Below are positions 1-12,000 of a DNA stretch of 64,000 bases, piece by piece (position 1 is the stretch's first letter; each line of letters opens with the position of its first letter). The notes under the pieces were generated by a model. It was given only the letters and a program-made list of their open reading frames with translations. It searched no databases and was not told where the DNA came from. Origin of the DNA: Helopsaltes ochotensis (taxonomy: Eukaryota > Chordata > Aves > Passeriformes > Locustellidae); contig VXBM01001207.1 in NCBI GenBank assembly GCA_013400155.1, forward strand, positions 159,114 through 223,113, given 5' to 3'. Both the position numbers and the translations under genes were made by a program.

Positions 1-355
1 GGAGAACATCCCTTCCTTCCTTCCTTTGGATCCAGGGTGAACATCTCTTCCTTTTTTCCTTCCTTCGGATCAAGGATTAACATCCCTTCCTTCCTTCCAT
101 CCTTTCTTCGGATCCAGGGTTAAAATCTCTTCCGTCCTTTAGATTCAGGTTTAACATCCCTTCCTTCCTTCTGATCTAGGGAGAACATCCCTTCGTTCCT
201 TCGGATCCAGGGTTAACATCCCTTTCTTCCTTCCAATCCAGGGAGAACATCCCTTCCTTCTATCCTTTGGATGCAGAGTGAAAATCCCTTCCTCCCATCC
301 TCTGGCTCGAGGGTTAACAGCTCCTTCCATTGTTCAGCCTCAGGGTTTACAACCC
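1..355. repeat. TTCC-rich minisatellite, degenerate
   Basis: Imperfect tandem units of roughly 35-50 bp. Each contains a run of TTCC, then 'ggatccaggg', then 'ttaacatccc' or 'gaacatccc'. About eight or nine units are visible and they become more divergent towards position 300-355. The array is cut by the left window edge, so its true length is unknown. Unit lengths differ because the internal TTCC runs expand and shrink separately. Confidence 0.85.
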
Positions 356-2600
356 CCACATTTTCTTCTCCTGACCTTGCTCTTCACCCACTGCTCTGGC
401 CGAGTTCCCAGGCTGCCCTGGCTCAGTCCTCACCTCGGATCTTAGGTACAGTTTTAGCCTGTGCTAGACAAGGAGTTTGTGGCTGAAGCTGTGGCAGTGA
501 TATAAAAGTCAGCTTTTCTTCGTACCATAAAATCTTTATTTCCTCATTTTTTATCATTCACTTAACCAACAGCGAGGAAACCTGCGGCAGGATGGAGCTG
601 TGCTGCTTCATCCCTGTGCCCTTTATTAAGATCATGGAAGTTCTGTGTTCCTCAACAGGGACCTGAGATGCTTTTATTGGGAGACACCCCAAAAGCACAC
701 GGGATATTCTTCACTCTCCTGCTCTGCAAGCATTGCAATCCCGTGGGCAGAGTTTGCTGAGCACAGGCAGGGTGAAAAGGCCCTGCTGCCCATGACAGGC
801 AGAGCCCAGCACCTCCTCCAGGCGTGTCCTGAAGTGCCAACTTCTCAGGAAACACTTTTTAATACGAGCTAACAATAAGTTAAATACGTAGCAAATGTGG
901 TTTGCAGTTAATGCTTCAGATTCCCTCCTGAGGCGATGAATTTTTTTTTCTGAGAGCCCAGAAGGTCGCTTGGGTAACAGCAAAAGTGAAGCTTTTCATA
1001 CATAAGGAAATTGAATTTTCAGAAGGAACACATCAATGTTGTCCAAAAAGACACTTCTCTTTTCACAGGGGCTGTTCTCGTCCATCTGGGTGCTCCTTTC
1101 CCATCTATCACTTACTCGTGATGAGGAAATAATGCAACAGCAGATGCAGCTTGGAAAACCCAGTGCTTTGAACAGCTTCAGGTTTTTGTTTCAGGGCAGG
1201 GAATTTATTTTCTCTTTCTTAGCAGAGTAGATCCATCCTTGAAAGGCATAAACCTGATGGACCTAAAACCTCCCTGCAAACAAAAAAAAAAGGAGGAGAA
1301 ATACAGCAAGCATTAAAATTTTACAGTCTTAAGCTGGCATCTTCATTCCCAGGCAGTTTTCACAACATCAAAACACCAGGAATGAGAATAATGTGGAGAT
1401 GGAAGTTAAAGCATCTTTCATTCCAGGCCACAAATGAGTGTTTTAGTGCAGGAAGGAGCGCGGTGAGTCGATGGCTTAGCCAGGCTTCCTCCCCCAGGCT
1501 GTGAGGTCCCAGCAGCTCAGGAGGAGCTGCTGCAGGGCCCCCTGGTGCTAGGGGAGGTTTGCACCCAGGCAGAAGGGCCCTGGATTTTCCTCTCTGTCTC
1601 ATCTTTCACCAACTGCTTGGCGAGCAACCTCTGCCAATACTTTCCCACCAGGCAGAACTGAGTACTCTTCCAAAACATTCCAGCTCAAGCAGCCTTAAAA
1701 GAGAAGGTCCCAGGAAAACAGGAGATTTCCCGCTGTTTGGGCTTTTTGATTGCCTTTTTGTTCTTATCTTCTTTCTTCCTTCTGGCTTCATCCCCTTATT
1801 CCTCCATTGTCTTTACACTCAGCTGCTTTCCTGGTTCATCTCTGTCCCAAAAGTGCTGTGGAAGGAGCATGACCTTTGCTGCTGTTCCCGTGCCCACTCC
1901 TGTCCCTGCCCTGGACCTGTTTGCAGCCCTGGGACAGAGCCCTGCTTTGGATCTGTGCAGTGCCTGGCATTCTGGGGAGCAGCAGGCCTTGAAACCTCTA
2001 AGAGGGTCTAAATAACTCAAATATTAAAACAATAGAGCCCTGGGTGACCCGCCACGCACGTCCCTGCCTTTTCTCTCTGGAGCAGACATCCTGCCATTAA
2101 TCTGCTTAACATCCTGAGTGTGTGCATAATCCGTTTCCCTGAGCTGTGCCACGGGATCCTGGCGTGCCATTCCATCCAGAAATACAAACTTGGGAGCAAG
2201 TGGGAACCACAGGTAGAAGGGGCACCATTGGAAATAAAAGAGGCTTGTTTTTGGAGAGGTACAAATCTTGCCCTGTCCAGACAGCAGCAGGTCCTGATGG
2301 TTGGGAGTCTGTGGACTCAGTTTGGAGCAGTCAGAGTTTTTTGGAGGAGAAGCATGACTCTTGCAGAAGGCTGATGTGAGAGTCAAACAGAGAAGGAGGT
2401 ACTGCAGTTTGTGCGTTGTGCCAGCAGTGTCTTGGTGTGGCTGACGCTTTTTGTCAGCCGGGTGAAGCCAGGGAGGTTTCTCCTCACTCGGGTTTTGGAT
2501 GTGGACAGCGGCTGTCAGGACTGCCTGAACGTGCTGGCTTCGTTCAGAAAGGCACCAGCACAGCACAAATTACCCACGAGTAGCTGTGGAAGCCAATGAC
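356..2600. other. Unique non-coding sequence, no gene seen
   Basis: No transposon, RNA gene or convincing exon recognised. Open frames reach 180 codons (minus strand 2024-2566), but they overlap frames on the other strand and show no motif or domain. A perfect 9-bp inverted repeat with a 5-base loop lies at 1510-1532 (arms cagcagctc and gagctgctg). Its role is unknown. Confidence 0.55.
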
Positions 2601-2618
2601 CAATTACCTCAGTAACTG

Positions 2619-2646
2619 ATTTGCATAATGCGTTCTCCATTATGCA
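2619..2646. promoter_or_regulatory. Octamer site within a perfect palindrome (candidate POU-factor site)
   Basis: ATTTGCAT at 2619-2626 is an exact match to the octamer bound by POU-domain factors. It overlaps a perfect inverted repeat: tgcataatg at 2622-2630, a 7-base loop, and cattatgca at 2638-2646. The second arm is another octamer-like site, so paired binding is possible. This rests on motif matching only; an isolated octamer is expected by chance about every few tens of kilobases. Confidence 0.3.
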
Positions 2647-2660
2647 TGCGGGTGCAATAA

Positions 2661-5325
2661 TTGCGTGCACAACTGCTGCGAGGATTGCAGGGCAGCAGTG
2701 GGGCCGGGCTCACAAGCACCTGGGTGTGAGCAGCGCTCACACCAGCACCACAGGGCTGCTCCAGAGCCAGGGATTTCGGGCTTTGTTTGGATCCCTCCCT
2801 GGAATTGCACATGTGTTCCATGAGAAAGGAACCAGCTCTTCAGCAGCAAAAGCTATTGAGGTTCACCCTTCCTTAGTGGGAACATCTGGAGGGTTTTATG
2901 TAGGGAATTCTATAACAAGGAGCTAAAATGACACCCAACAGTGTTTCTAAAGCAGGCCACTCATCTCACACGCTATTCCATCGCACTTCTCTTATGCATT
3001 ATTAATTGGGAAGCTTTTCCTTGTGGCTGATGTCTCTTTCCCCAAATGATCTGTCGTGTGAATGTTTCATTAGGAGGGACTCTAATCTCATTTCGTCACT
3101 TTGCAAGGAACCCCCCAAAGCTTCTTAGAAAGCCAAAGCTCCTTAAAGACAGTGGAGGAGGCTCATTGTGAGCACATCATTTGTGTTTATTGCGAGAGGA
3201 ACCGCGCTGACCCACGGAGCGTGGAACTCCTGTCCGCTCCAGTCCTGTCATGTGCTGATGGATGAACAGCCGTGGAAACATTTCCTTGCATCTGCTGACA
3301 CCAGAAGCGATGCCCTGTCTCCAGTCCAGCCCCTGCTGTTCCCAGCCATCCTGGAGCAGAGGTGCTGCCCAGGGCAGCTCGCACAGGTGGAGGCTTAACT
3401 CGGGTTTAAGAGCTGGATTTGCAATTCCTTATGACCAGGATGTGAAGGAGCTTCCCTGGACAGCTCCTGGGAGTTCTTTCTTCCCACCCCCTCAGCTGCT
3501 GCTTCCCATATGCCCAGCTCAAAACCCAGCTCCTGGCCCCCTTTCCACACCTCCCACCGTATTTTGACCATGTCAAAGAATTCAGTATTCCTTTTAAAGT
3601 ACTTTTTTCCAGTGTCTGATTTGTTGAAACCTTCTTAGTGTGAAATTAACTTGGGAATTCCTGGACCTGATGAGGAATTGAGCTGACATCTGTAGCTCTA
3701 CAGTTCTGCTCTGTAGAGAGAAATCCTTCATTGGGTGTTCCTTGGGCAGACTAAGATCTTTTTAGCTCAGTATTTCTGTGTGTTAACACTGGATTTCGCA
3801 TCTCAATGATTGTGGTTTGAGGATGGTTTCCTGATTTGGTGTGAAACAAATGAAATTCCTCTGCAGTATGTAAACTTACATATTTAATATCTTGACTGAA
3901 TGTTTGCTGCATAGTGACACGTTTAAAAAAAACCCAAACAGACCGACCCCACCCTTTATTGCCTTCCATCTCCCTTTGAGACAAAGGTCTGTGCTCAGGA
4001 AAGAGCAGCTGAAGGTCAAAGGTTTGTGCTCAGGAAGCAGCAGCGTGAAGGTGAAGCAGGTAAAGCAGCTGCCTTGTCCTTCCCACACGTGTGGAAGCAC
4101 CAGAGTCTGCTGCAAATCCATTTTACTCAGGGAATCAGTGATGTGCAACAAAAATCTTGGTGCTCACGGTCAACGGATACAATGAGAATTTGGAGACTGA
4201 TACGTATTAATGAATACATTGTGTGTGTGATGGGGGGCTGGGCAGGACTCTTCCCTAGCAGGGACAGTGAAAAGTCTGTTTTGACAGAAATAATTTGAAT
4301 TGCAAGCTTGTCCCCTGTGCGTGTGGGTGGGTGGCAGTTCCTGGAGCTCAGGGGAGCCCCGGGCTGGGATGAGCACAGGAGGCACCTGGAGTTTTCCCTC
4401 TGGAGTTTCGATCCAGGAGGTGCTGGTTGAGTTCTTGGGTCTGTCACACACACGGGCACGGCCCCGGCTGAGGTGTGAAACTGCTCCTCCTCCGTGAAAT
4501 GAGGGTTCTCAGGCTTTGAATTTCCCTCTCTTGCCTGTGCTGGATGTCTCTCCGTCCCCACAGTCCCTGTGGCCTTTCTCCCTGGGAGGAGGCGCAGCCG
4601 CTGCTCTGAGAAGTGTATTTCCCGTGGCATAGCCTGAACTGTAGCTCTATTAATACAAAGATAAACAGAATTTAAATTCAGTTTGACCTTCTGTGGCAGC
4701 TGTGACAAAGAGTGGCATGTTTGAAGTCTGGATACAATTATTTGGAATTGCTAAACACCACACTTCAATCCTGACCTTTAGCTGGCACCGAGGCCAGAGG
4801 AGGGCCCTGATTTTAACTTCTGAACTGCAAATCACCCCGTTGGAAAGAGACTTCAGAAGCCATTATAATCACAGGGAATGGTTGGAAGTGTGTGGAAACT
4901 ATAAGCAAAATATTTATTTTACACACTCGCCTGCATTTAAGCCATAAATCTGTCTACTATGAGAGTGTTTTACTGGTGTAGAGAAGACAAGTAAGCTGAG
5001 ATCATAGCAGACATGTCCTATAAGGCTTTACTGAAAATCACTGCTTTTTAATCCCTTTATCCCTGTTATTTCCTACCACTGTGAAAATCCAGCGGCAGGG
5101 AAAGCTGGCACAGTGTAGGACAGATGCATAATGTGTGATGCTAAGCAGGCAAAAATCCCTCTGTTTGTCTAATGCTCCGAACACATTGGAAATGTCAACG
5201 TTAGTGCTGGCTGTCCTACATAAACACAAATATATTATCAATACTCGGCTGAGTATCGCTAACCTTGTTGGACGTGGTGTCTTGATATCAGTGATTAATC
5301 TTCTAATTAGTCAGTGGAGAATGGC
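2661..5325. other. Unique non-coding sequence, no gene seen
   Basis: No repeat family, RNA gene or exon recognised. The longest open frame (minus strand 4127-4708, 193 codons) has no recognisable domain and I treat it as chance. AT-rich stretches at 3580-3920 and 4860-5060 could be conserved non-coding DNA, but nothing inside them is diagnostic. Confidence 0.55.
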
Positions 5326-5391
5326 CCTGCTCATGGCAGGGGGCTGGAAGGAGATGATCTGAAAGGTCCAACCCAAACCATTCTCCATGAT
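5326..5391 (+). mobile_element. CR1 LINE fragment, extreme 3' end
   Basis: Matches the sense 3' end of CR1: a 'catggcagggg' block, then 'ggaaggagatgatct', then 'aaccattct'. Only about 65 bp remain, which is typical of heavily 5'-truncated copies. It has no coding capacity. Confidence 0.75.
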
Positions 5392-5823
5392 AATTAAGGT
5401 CACTCAGGAAATTTGACCTGGATTGTTTCTCTGAAGAGCAGCAGGTACCACACGAGTGCTGGTATAAAAGCAAATTGTGTATTTCAGGTGTACAACACCT
5501 GATCTCACACCTTTCGTTTTTTTCATTCCCCTTGCATTGTTTTTCCCCCTGCACAAACACTGAAAACCTGCTCAGACAGTGGGATGGAGCCAGAATGCCC
5601 CGGGGGCATCTGGAAATGCTCAGGTGCGTGATTGTTTCCGTGATCTCCACGTGAAAAGCCTCCTCCTGGCTGCAGCACGACTTGAATCAGCTGCGCTGCA
5701 TCCTCTGGCTGCAAGAGAGGGAGCTCTGGAAGCTGGCTGGGCAGGGCGTGCTGGAGACAGTCTGTGCCACGAGGATGAGGATGGATGGAGTGGAGGAGGC
5801 TCCTGGCAGCATTGGTGACACTG
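5392..5823. other. Unassigned sequence between CR1 and LTR
   Basis: Nothing recognisable. The right end abuts an LTR, and CACTG at 5819-5823 may be one arm of that LTR's target duplication. Confidence 0.5.
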
Positions 5824-6265
5824 CTGATGCCTTGGGCAGGCTGACCTGAAACAGAGACTGGGCAGAGCTGGAGAATAGAGCAGGGATTTATTGAAAGGGC
5901 TCCAGGATCCACCTTGGGCAAGACAGGAGCCTGGCCAGGGCTGCACCCAGGGTGGACCAAGAATGATCACAAAATGGCTAGCTGGTCACGAGATATTACA
6001 TTTTTATTAGTTTTGGTCCATTTGCACATTAGGGTTGAATTGTCCCATTCCAGCTCCAGGCTGGGAGGTCCCATCCTTCTCGTTCCTCCCTCCAGCCCAC
6101 CCTTGTTGGTGCTTTGGGGCTGAAAGTTGTCCTTGGTGTGCAGCAGGAGAAGGATTTGTTTTGTGTCCCTGCTGTGTGCAGAGCTGAGTGACCCTGAGTG
6201 TGAGCTCAGAGCTGCACCCTGGGCACCACAGAGCCTGAAAATATGAAAACTAAAACTTAAGGCAT
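5824..6265 (-). mobile_element. Probable solo LTR of an endogenous retrovirus
   Basis: In minus-strand reading the segment has an AATAAA polyadenylation signal (plus-strand tttatt at 5887-5892) placed 60-70 bp from the end beginning TGATGCC. Upstream of it is a 'gcaaatggaccaaaac'-type block that I recall from songbird LTRs. The ends are complementary (TGATGCCTT at the left, AAGGCAT at the right). CACTG occurs at 5819-5823 and 6266-6270 and may be a target-site duplication. If so, one terminal base has been altered. No internal retroviral genes are seen. The family name is unknown to me. Confidence 0.6.
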
Positions 6266-6562
6266 CACTGTGATGCTCCTTGCCTTTGGGGAAAATCGCC
6301 ATTTGTGGGGATTTTCTCTCCCTTTGGTGTGGATTTGGAGAGGGAATGTTTGAAGATGCCCTCGGCAGTGAGTGCAGCCCTCTCTGGGAGAGATTGGCGT
6401 CAGCAGCAGCAGCAGTTCTCTCCCAAAGGGAATCACAGCAATTCCAGCTGGCTGGGACAGCTGCTCTTCATGGCCTTAGGGGGTGGCATTGGGGCCACCC
6501 CAAGCCTTTGGATCATCGAGGGTTGAACCAGAAAGATCAGACATTGTGTGTTTCTCTCTTGT

Positions 6563-6742
6563 TGCCCAGAGCAGCTGGGGCTGCTCCATCCCTGGCACTG
6601 CCCAAGGCCAGGCTGGACCCTGGGGCTGGAGCAGCCTGGGACAGTGGGAGGTGTCCCTGGAGGTGTCCCTGCCATGGCAGGGGTGGCACTGGATGAGCTT
6701 TAAAGTCCTTTCAGTCCAATCATTCTGGGATTTTATGATTCT
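6563..6742 (+). mobile_element. CR1 LINE fragment, 3' end
   Basis: Reads through the usual CR1 3' order: 'ttgcccagagcagctggggc', 'ccatccctggcactg', 'ccaaggccaggctgga', 'ccatggcagggg', 'atgagctttaaagtcc', then a 'cattctggga' tail. 'ggaggtgtccct' is duplicated in tandem near 6648-6670. About 180 bp, non-coding. The preceding ~300 bp (6266-6562) hold only a short CAG run at 6403-6416. Confidence 0.92.
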
Positions 6743-7812
6743 CCTGCTCTCCCAGGGAGGAGATTGGATTGATGGGCTCTTCTGACAAGCCAGGCATAAC
6801 TCAGATCCTGTTGGAATCAGAGGTTTTGATGTCCAGGCAGTAGAAGTGCAGCAGGGCCTGAGCTTTGCTCAGGTGGCACCCACCTGGAGGGGGCCAGGCT
6901 GGTCCCTGCACCCCCACCCAGCATTCCCTGCATCCATCCCCCTGCTCCCACCACTCCTCTCTCACCAGCCCAGGTTACTCAACTGCTATTTATACAGTTC
7001 AGGCTGCAAATGGGAGCTGATTAACATGTGCACAACCTCTTCTGCAGTGTTATTGACCATGGAGGACAAAGCCTTTGAGCTGCCTCTTCCTCTCTTGCCC
7101 TGCTGTGTGATTTCCTGGCAGCTTTGCCAGAGCAGCTCCCAGGCTGGAGCACAGCTCTTCCAAAAGGGCAGCTGGAGGGACACAACCCCAACTGGATAAA
7201 TTAGAATTTATCTGATCTTTTAATCTAGGGCAAGAGAACATATGGAGCGTCGTGGCAGAGTCAATTTGAGATTTTGACAACAAAAATATGGGTTCTTTCA
7301 GCCATGATAATTTAAAACAATGGTTCATTTTTGTGCTGCTCCTGACATACAGTAGAAACTGAGACTGACAGGTTCTGGGGCTGTTCTCATCCCGCTTTAA
7401 AAACATGGGCCTTAGGAAATGACTTTGTACCCAACCAACAAGCGGATTTCCAATTATTTTACTAAATAAATACAAGGACTCTGTAAAAGCAGCTGCGACT
7501 CTTAGAAGGTATTTTTCCATGAGGTAAAGTCAATCAAAGGGAATGTGCTGCTTTCAGATAATGCTCCAGGAATGAATGCAGAGAGCAGAGCTGTGATGCT
7601 GAATCCCGGAGCAGAGGAGCCTCTCCCTGCTCCCACAGCCCCAGCTCCCCCTCTGCCCCTGGCTACCCACAGCTTCCTGCAGCCCCTGCAGCTCCTGCAC
7701 TGCTCCAGCTTTGACTGAAGCTTTTATTTTTTTATTCAAAGGGATAGAGACGCTTCACAGTCCACCAGTTGGGTTTCAGCCTTCCACCATCCCCATTCCA
7801 GAGGCTGATGTT
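6743..7812. other. Unique non-coding sequence, no gene seen
   Basis: No repeat, RNA gene or convincing exon. Frames on both strands overlap without recognisable domains. Confidence 0.55.
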
Positions 7813-7975
7813 GGATCATGGAATGGTTTGGGTTGGGAGGGACCTTAAAAACCATCTCGTTCCACCTCCTGCCGTGGGCAGGGACACCTTCCACTATCCC
7901 AGGTGGCTCCAAGCCCTGGCTCCAGCCCGGCCCTGGACACTTCCAGGGCTGGAGCAGCTTCTCTGGGTGCCTGCT
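7813..7975 (-). mobile_element. CR1 LINE fragment, 3' end
   Basis: Antisense CR1 start 'tcatggaatggtttgggttg', followed by 'agggaccttaaa', 'gggcagggacaccttccact', 'ccaggtggctccaagccc' and 'acacttccagggctgg'. The match fades after about 7975, where the element is 5' truncated. The following stretch to about 8403 holds nothing recognisable. Confidence 0.92.
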
Positions 7976-8409
7976 CTACGGAGAACCAACACCTCCAGAG
8001 CAGAAAATGTATTTCGTCAACTTCAGAAGTTTGTGGGCAGGGCTGAGAGCTGAACCCAAAGGTTTTGAGTTACCAATCCAAGGCTGGTTGATCACCCAAC
8101 CCTGGGGAGTCATCAAAATACCTTTCAAGGTGTTTTATGAGCAGGATGGAAGCGTGGCCATGTGCTGTTGGTGCTCGTGGGGGTGGCTGAGCAGAGCTGC
8201 CTCCCCCTGGCCCTGCTGCCCGTGGCTTCCACCTGGAAACTCCAAGGCCAGAGACAGATCCTCTGTCTTTAGGATCTGGGCCTTGGGGTGACTGCCCATC
8301 ATCCCAGCAGGGTCACTGAGTACCCACACATCGGGTACTTGTCGAAATCCTACACCAAACCCCTCCACTTTTGACTTGGAAATCCACGCAAGGAAACCAA
8401 CAGGAGCCC

Positions 8410-8770
8410 TGGTCGTACATTATTGGAATAAGTCAGCCAAGACCCCATTATCTTCATGTAGGAAAAGCCAATTTTTTTATTTTCACAACTCATTTTATAC
8501 AGGTTTTACAGACTTCACATGCAACTTTAATTGGTCAATAGCTTTTTTGCCAAATGCTCTCTTGGTCAGTAAGAGGTATTCTACTTGTCCATCAAATCTC
8601 TCTATTCATGGATTGTTTACGTATTTTCTTTACTGATTCTCACGGGACAAATCCCTTGGTATTGCAGGTGCATTTGTTTTTTAACTCAGGAATAGGTTGT
8701 TGTGCTATTGAGTTTTCATAACTTACAAATTACTTACAAGAAGTGTCAGGCTAACTTTGGCAATGTAGCA
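8410..8770 (-). mobile_element. Probable retroviral LTR, boundaries approximate
   Basis: Read on the minus strand, a TATA box (plus-strand ttttata at 8493-8499) is followed 12-20 bp later by an AATAAA signal (tttatt at 8476-8481), the usual LTR promoter-polyadenylation pairing. About 65 bp further the sequence ends in CA at 8410. The other edge is not clear. If it lies at 8770 the element starts TGCTACA, and the flanks gagccc and gagcag match at only 4 of 6 bases. It is therefore either an old solo LTR or the 3' LTR of a partial provirus (see 8812-8960). Confidence 0.5.
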
Positions 8771-8811
8771 GAGCAGGCCTGATTTTATGAGGTCTTTCTT
8801 CTATAATTCTT

Positions 8812-8960
8812 TTACCCGTTACAACAGTACATGAGGAATGCCAGAGCACAGACCAAGGTGAAACCCAACAGAATGGTAAAAAATATCAATGAGTTTCCTG
8901 TGTATTTAAAGCATTTACTAGAATTTAACAGAGCATTATCCCTCGCTGAGGAATGATAAG
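8812..8960 (-). pseudogene. Possible remnant of a retroviral envelope C-terminus
   Basis: A minus-strand frame of about 50 codons ends in a stop at 8812-8814. It consists of a polar stretch with a cysteine, then roughly 21 consecutive hydrophobic residues, then two cysteines and two more residues. It sits about 40 bp upstream, in minus-strand sense, of the probable LTR, which is where an envelope transmembrane anchor would end. No upstream envelope is recognisable, the frame is closed by a stop, and no clear polypurine tract separates it from the LTR. Chance is a serious alternative. Confidence 0.25.
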
Positions 8961-9060
8961 ATGGCTACAAGAGCAGCTCCTGTACACCCTGCTCCTATAA
9001 AATTGAATTGGTTTCATATATACTAAATTTTAAAGGCCTTTTAGTCTTATGGATTTATAT

Positions 9061-12000
9061 TAAAAAAAAAAAAAAAAAAGAAAAGGTTTATTCTCGATGT
9101 CTTGAGCACATTATTGCAGTAACCTCACTGCTGGACCACAGCTCTGGCACAACACACCCATCCATAATGAGGGACTGCCTGTTCTAGGGAGCTTTTATTA
9201 CAACAGAAAAGTGCACAAGTATATTAGGAAGAAAAGGGGGAAGCAGAGAAGTCTATTTTTTTGGCAAAGCCTCGTATTATAGATCTCATTTCTCTGGTTG
9301 CAGCTGCCTTTAGGCACCCATTTCAGCGAGCTGCTCTCTTCTGCTTAGCTGTAGATGCTTCCCAAATTTCCTCTTTGGTGAAACAGGCATTTGTGCAGAT
9401 TCCCCATAAAAATGACTGATTTGGGTTTTACCAGGAGCTCTGGCACTTCTCCACTACGAGAAAGAATTGCATTCACAGAGAGGTTTATCAGGATGGGAAT
9501 AGTGAAACAAACATTTCAAATGTCCAGCAGAATCCTCCGTCTTCCCCCAAACAAGCCTCCCTGGGCAGGAATTTCAGCCATTCTGGAATGAAAACCTCCT
9601 GGAAGGAATCGATTTCCCTGTGGGACTGCCCAGCTTTCAGCCCTGCTTCTGGGGGAAGGTAAGAGAGCTCTGTTTTCATTTACTATTTATGAGACGCGAG
9701 TTCCTATTGCCAAGTGACCACAGGATTCGGCGCTTTTAAGAATCTGCAAATGAGATGAGGCTCATTATTTTTTAATGTGAAAGGGATGATTGCAATGGGA
9801 GTGCAGGGACGTGTAACCTCAGAGATGGCTCTTGCTGGGGGATGCATTTGGAGGCTTTTGCTTTAGGAAGCCAATAAAGAGCACCGAGTATTTCCCAGCC
9901 GTTCTGCTCAGCATCTAAAAGCACTATTTATTAGGAATAACACTGAAGGGGATGTTTTCTTTAATTGCAGGCTGGAACTTGTAGGAAATTGTTCTCCTCG
10001 TGTGTGGGTTTTACTGTGCAGCGCTGAGAGAAATGCAGGGGCACGTTTCCAAAATAAATCTTTTTCTTAATAAGCAAAAAAAAAATTCATCATTATCCAT
10101 TCCTGCCCCCACACATCAGAGCTGATCTCGGGTCCCGAGGGACAGCAAAGGCTGGAGGCACAAATGCAGCTTTTTTCCTGGGATTTCTGGGCACCAGGGG
10201 TGCCCTGAGCAGGTCACACACAGGATTTATGCATAACCTGAGAGTTTTTCAGGCGTGCCTGTGCGAGACAGAGCCCTCAACAGGTGGCAAAGCTGCAGGA
10301 GGGGGCACCTGATTTACCAACCCCTCCGAGGCAGCTCAAGCTGCAGCAGAAAAGAGTAAATTTAAGGGAAATCTCAGAACTCGGAGGGATCAAGGGGCAC
10401 TGAGCAGCTGCTGAGCTCTTTCTGGAGGCCTGGCAGTGCCATCCCTGCTCCTCCAGCAGCCTGGGAGGCGCAGGGAGCAGGCACAGGGCACCGCTGCCCC
10501 TCCAGGACAGCCAGGCAGCGTTTGGCAGAACATCCCTGGGGATTTGCTGACCAGCTGCCAGGGAACACGCACTTGCAGTCCTCAGGTGCCTTTTAAGACC
10601 CCAGACTAATTTCCTTGCCCGTGTTCCTGCTCTCCTGAGCTCACGCTCCACAAACGCAGTAATTGCAGGCATTTGTTTTGAACCGCACAAGCCTGAGCTC
10701 CGGAGCAAGTTTTATTTACTGCAATTATATCTGGCAGGTAATTTCTAGTAAAGCCGGGGAAATGATTAACCTCCCACTAAATTCATGAACAGAAAAACAG
10801 GGCAAATTGATCAAATAAGCTGTTTCCTACACAATAATAAAAAATATTATAAATATAACATCCTGGAACAGAAAATAGCTCTGATGAAACCATAAAGACA
10901 AGCAGGAACCTGCTAGAGGCATCTGTGCAGTTTTTAAATGTGGATTCATTTTTAGCTTATGTCCTAACCATGAATTATTATTATTTTACCCATTGCTGGT
11001 GGTGGAGCTGCTTCAGCTTGTGTCACAGATGAGTGACTTATGTCACCTAAAGAATCACAGGCAAAGGTATCAGCAGAAGGGGATTTAATTTAAATTTCTC
11101 AGAGTGTGACTGAGCAAAGTTTGATGGCAAGTTTTGCTCCAGTCATTCCTGCAGGGATGAATTCTGCAAAGGAAGACGGAGTTAGAATTGATTTAAAGTG
11201 ATTTTCACAGAGACTAAAGAGCCAAAAGGGTCAGGGAGACCCTCCTGTAGAGTTGGGAGGTGCAGAGTGGAATTTCTTTCTCATTTGAGTTTGGATAAGA
11301 GGCAAAGACAGCCTGGGACACGAGAGCATCCATTTGGGCTCGTTACAGAATGCTGGAAGCAGAACTGGCCGTTTCTGATTTCCACAGCAGTTCCTGCCTG
11401 CATTCCCTCCTCAGGGAGAGTTTGAAAAGCCAGCCCAGGGCAGCAGCTGAAGGAGCTGCCACGGGCCTGGGGGCCCTTGTACAACAATGCCTAGAATTCC
11501 CATTTTCCAGCTCGGAGCACTGCTGTGTCACCTGGTGGCACTTTAAGCTCCTTTATCCATCTCCATCGGGGGCTGAGGGCAGCTTTATCCCAGCCTGGCT
11601 CGGGAAGCGCGGCAGCAAACGGGAAATGAGGAGGAGTTGCTGATCACTGATGGAAAAAGATCTTTTCAGACTCACCCGTGGTGCTGCCCAGACTCCAGAC
11701 AGAGAGTAATGTCACTCTGAGGCCCAGATTTTCCTCCTCCTTTGGCGTGATGGTAACCAGGAGTGACAGGAGATGGAGAGGATCCATCATGTGGCACCTC
11801 TGTCCTCCTGCCCGCGCACCGCCGGCCAGGCTGGGCACCGTGTGACTCCAGCTGCTTTCTGCTTGCCTTGAGGTGGGGAAAATCAGGAGATGTGTCCTTT
11901 GGGAAGGGCTCTGCCATTCTCCAGGGCTGCTGGGTTTGCTCTGCCTGCCCAGCCTCAGCCTTGGTGGGCACAAAGTGGGCACAAAGTGGGTGTGTGAGGG

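Noticed and set aside
8812..9010. Resemblance of minus-strand hydrophobic segments to mitochondrial ATP synthase subunit c (processed pseudogene)
   Set aside because: A short FIGAG-like word and a hydrophobic helix match loosely, but they lie in different frames, the intervening loop is not recognisable, and an LTR context explains the position better.
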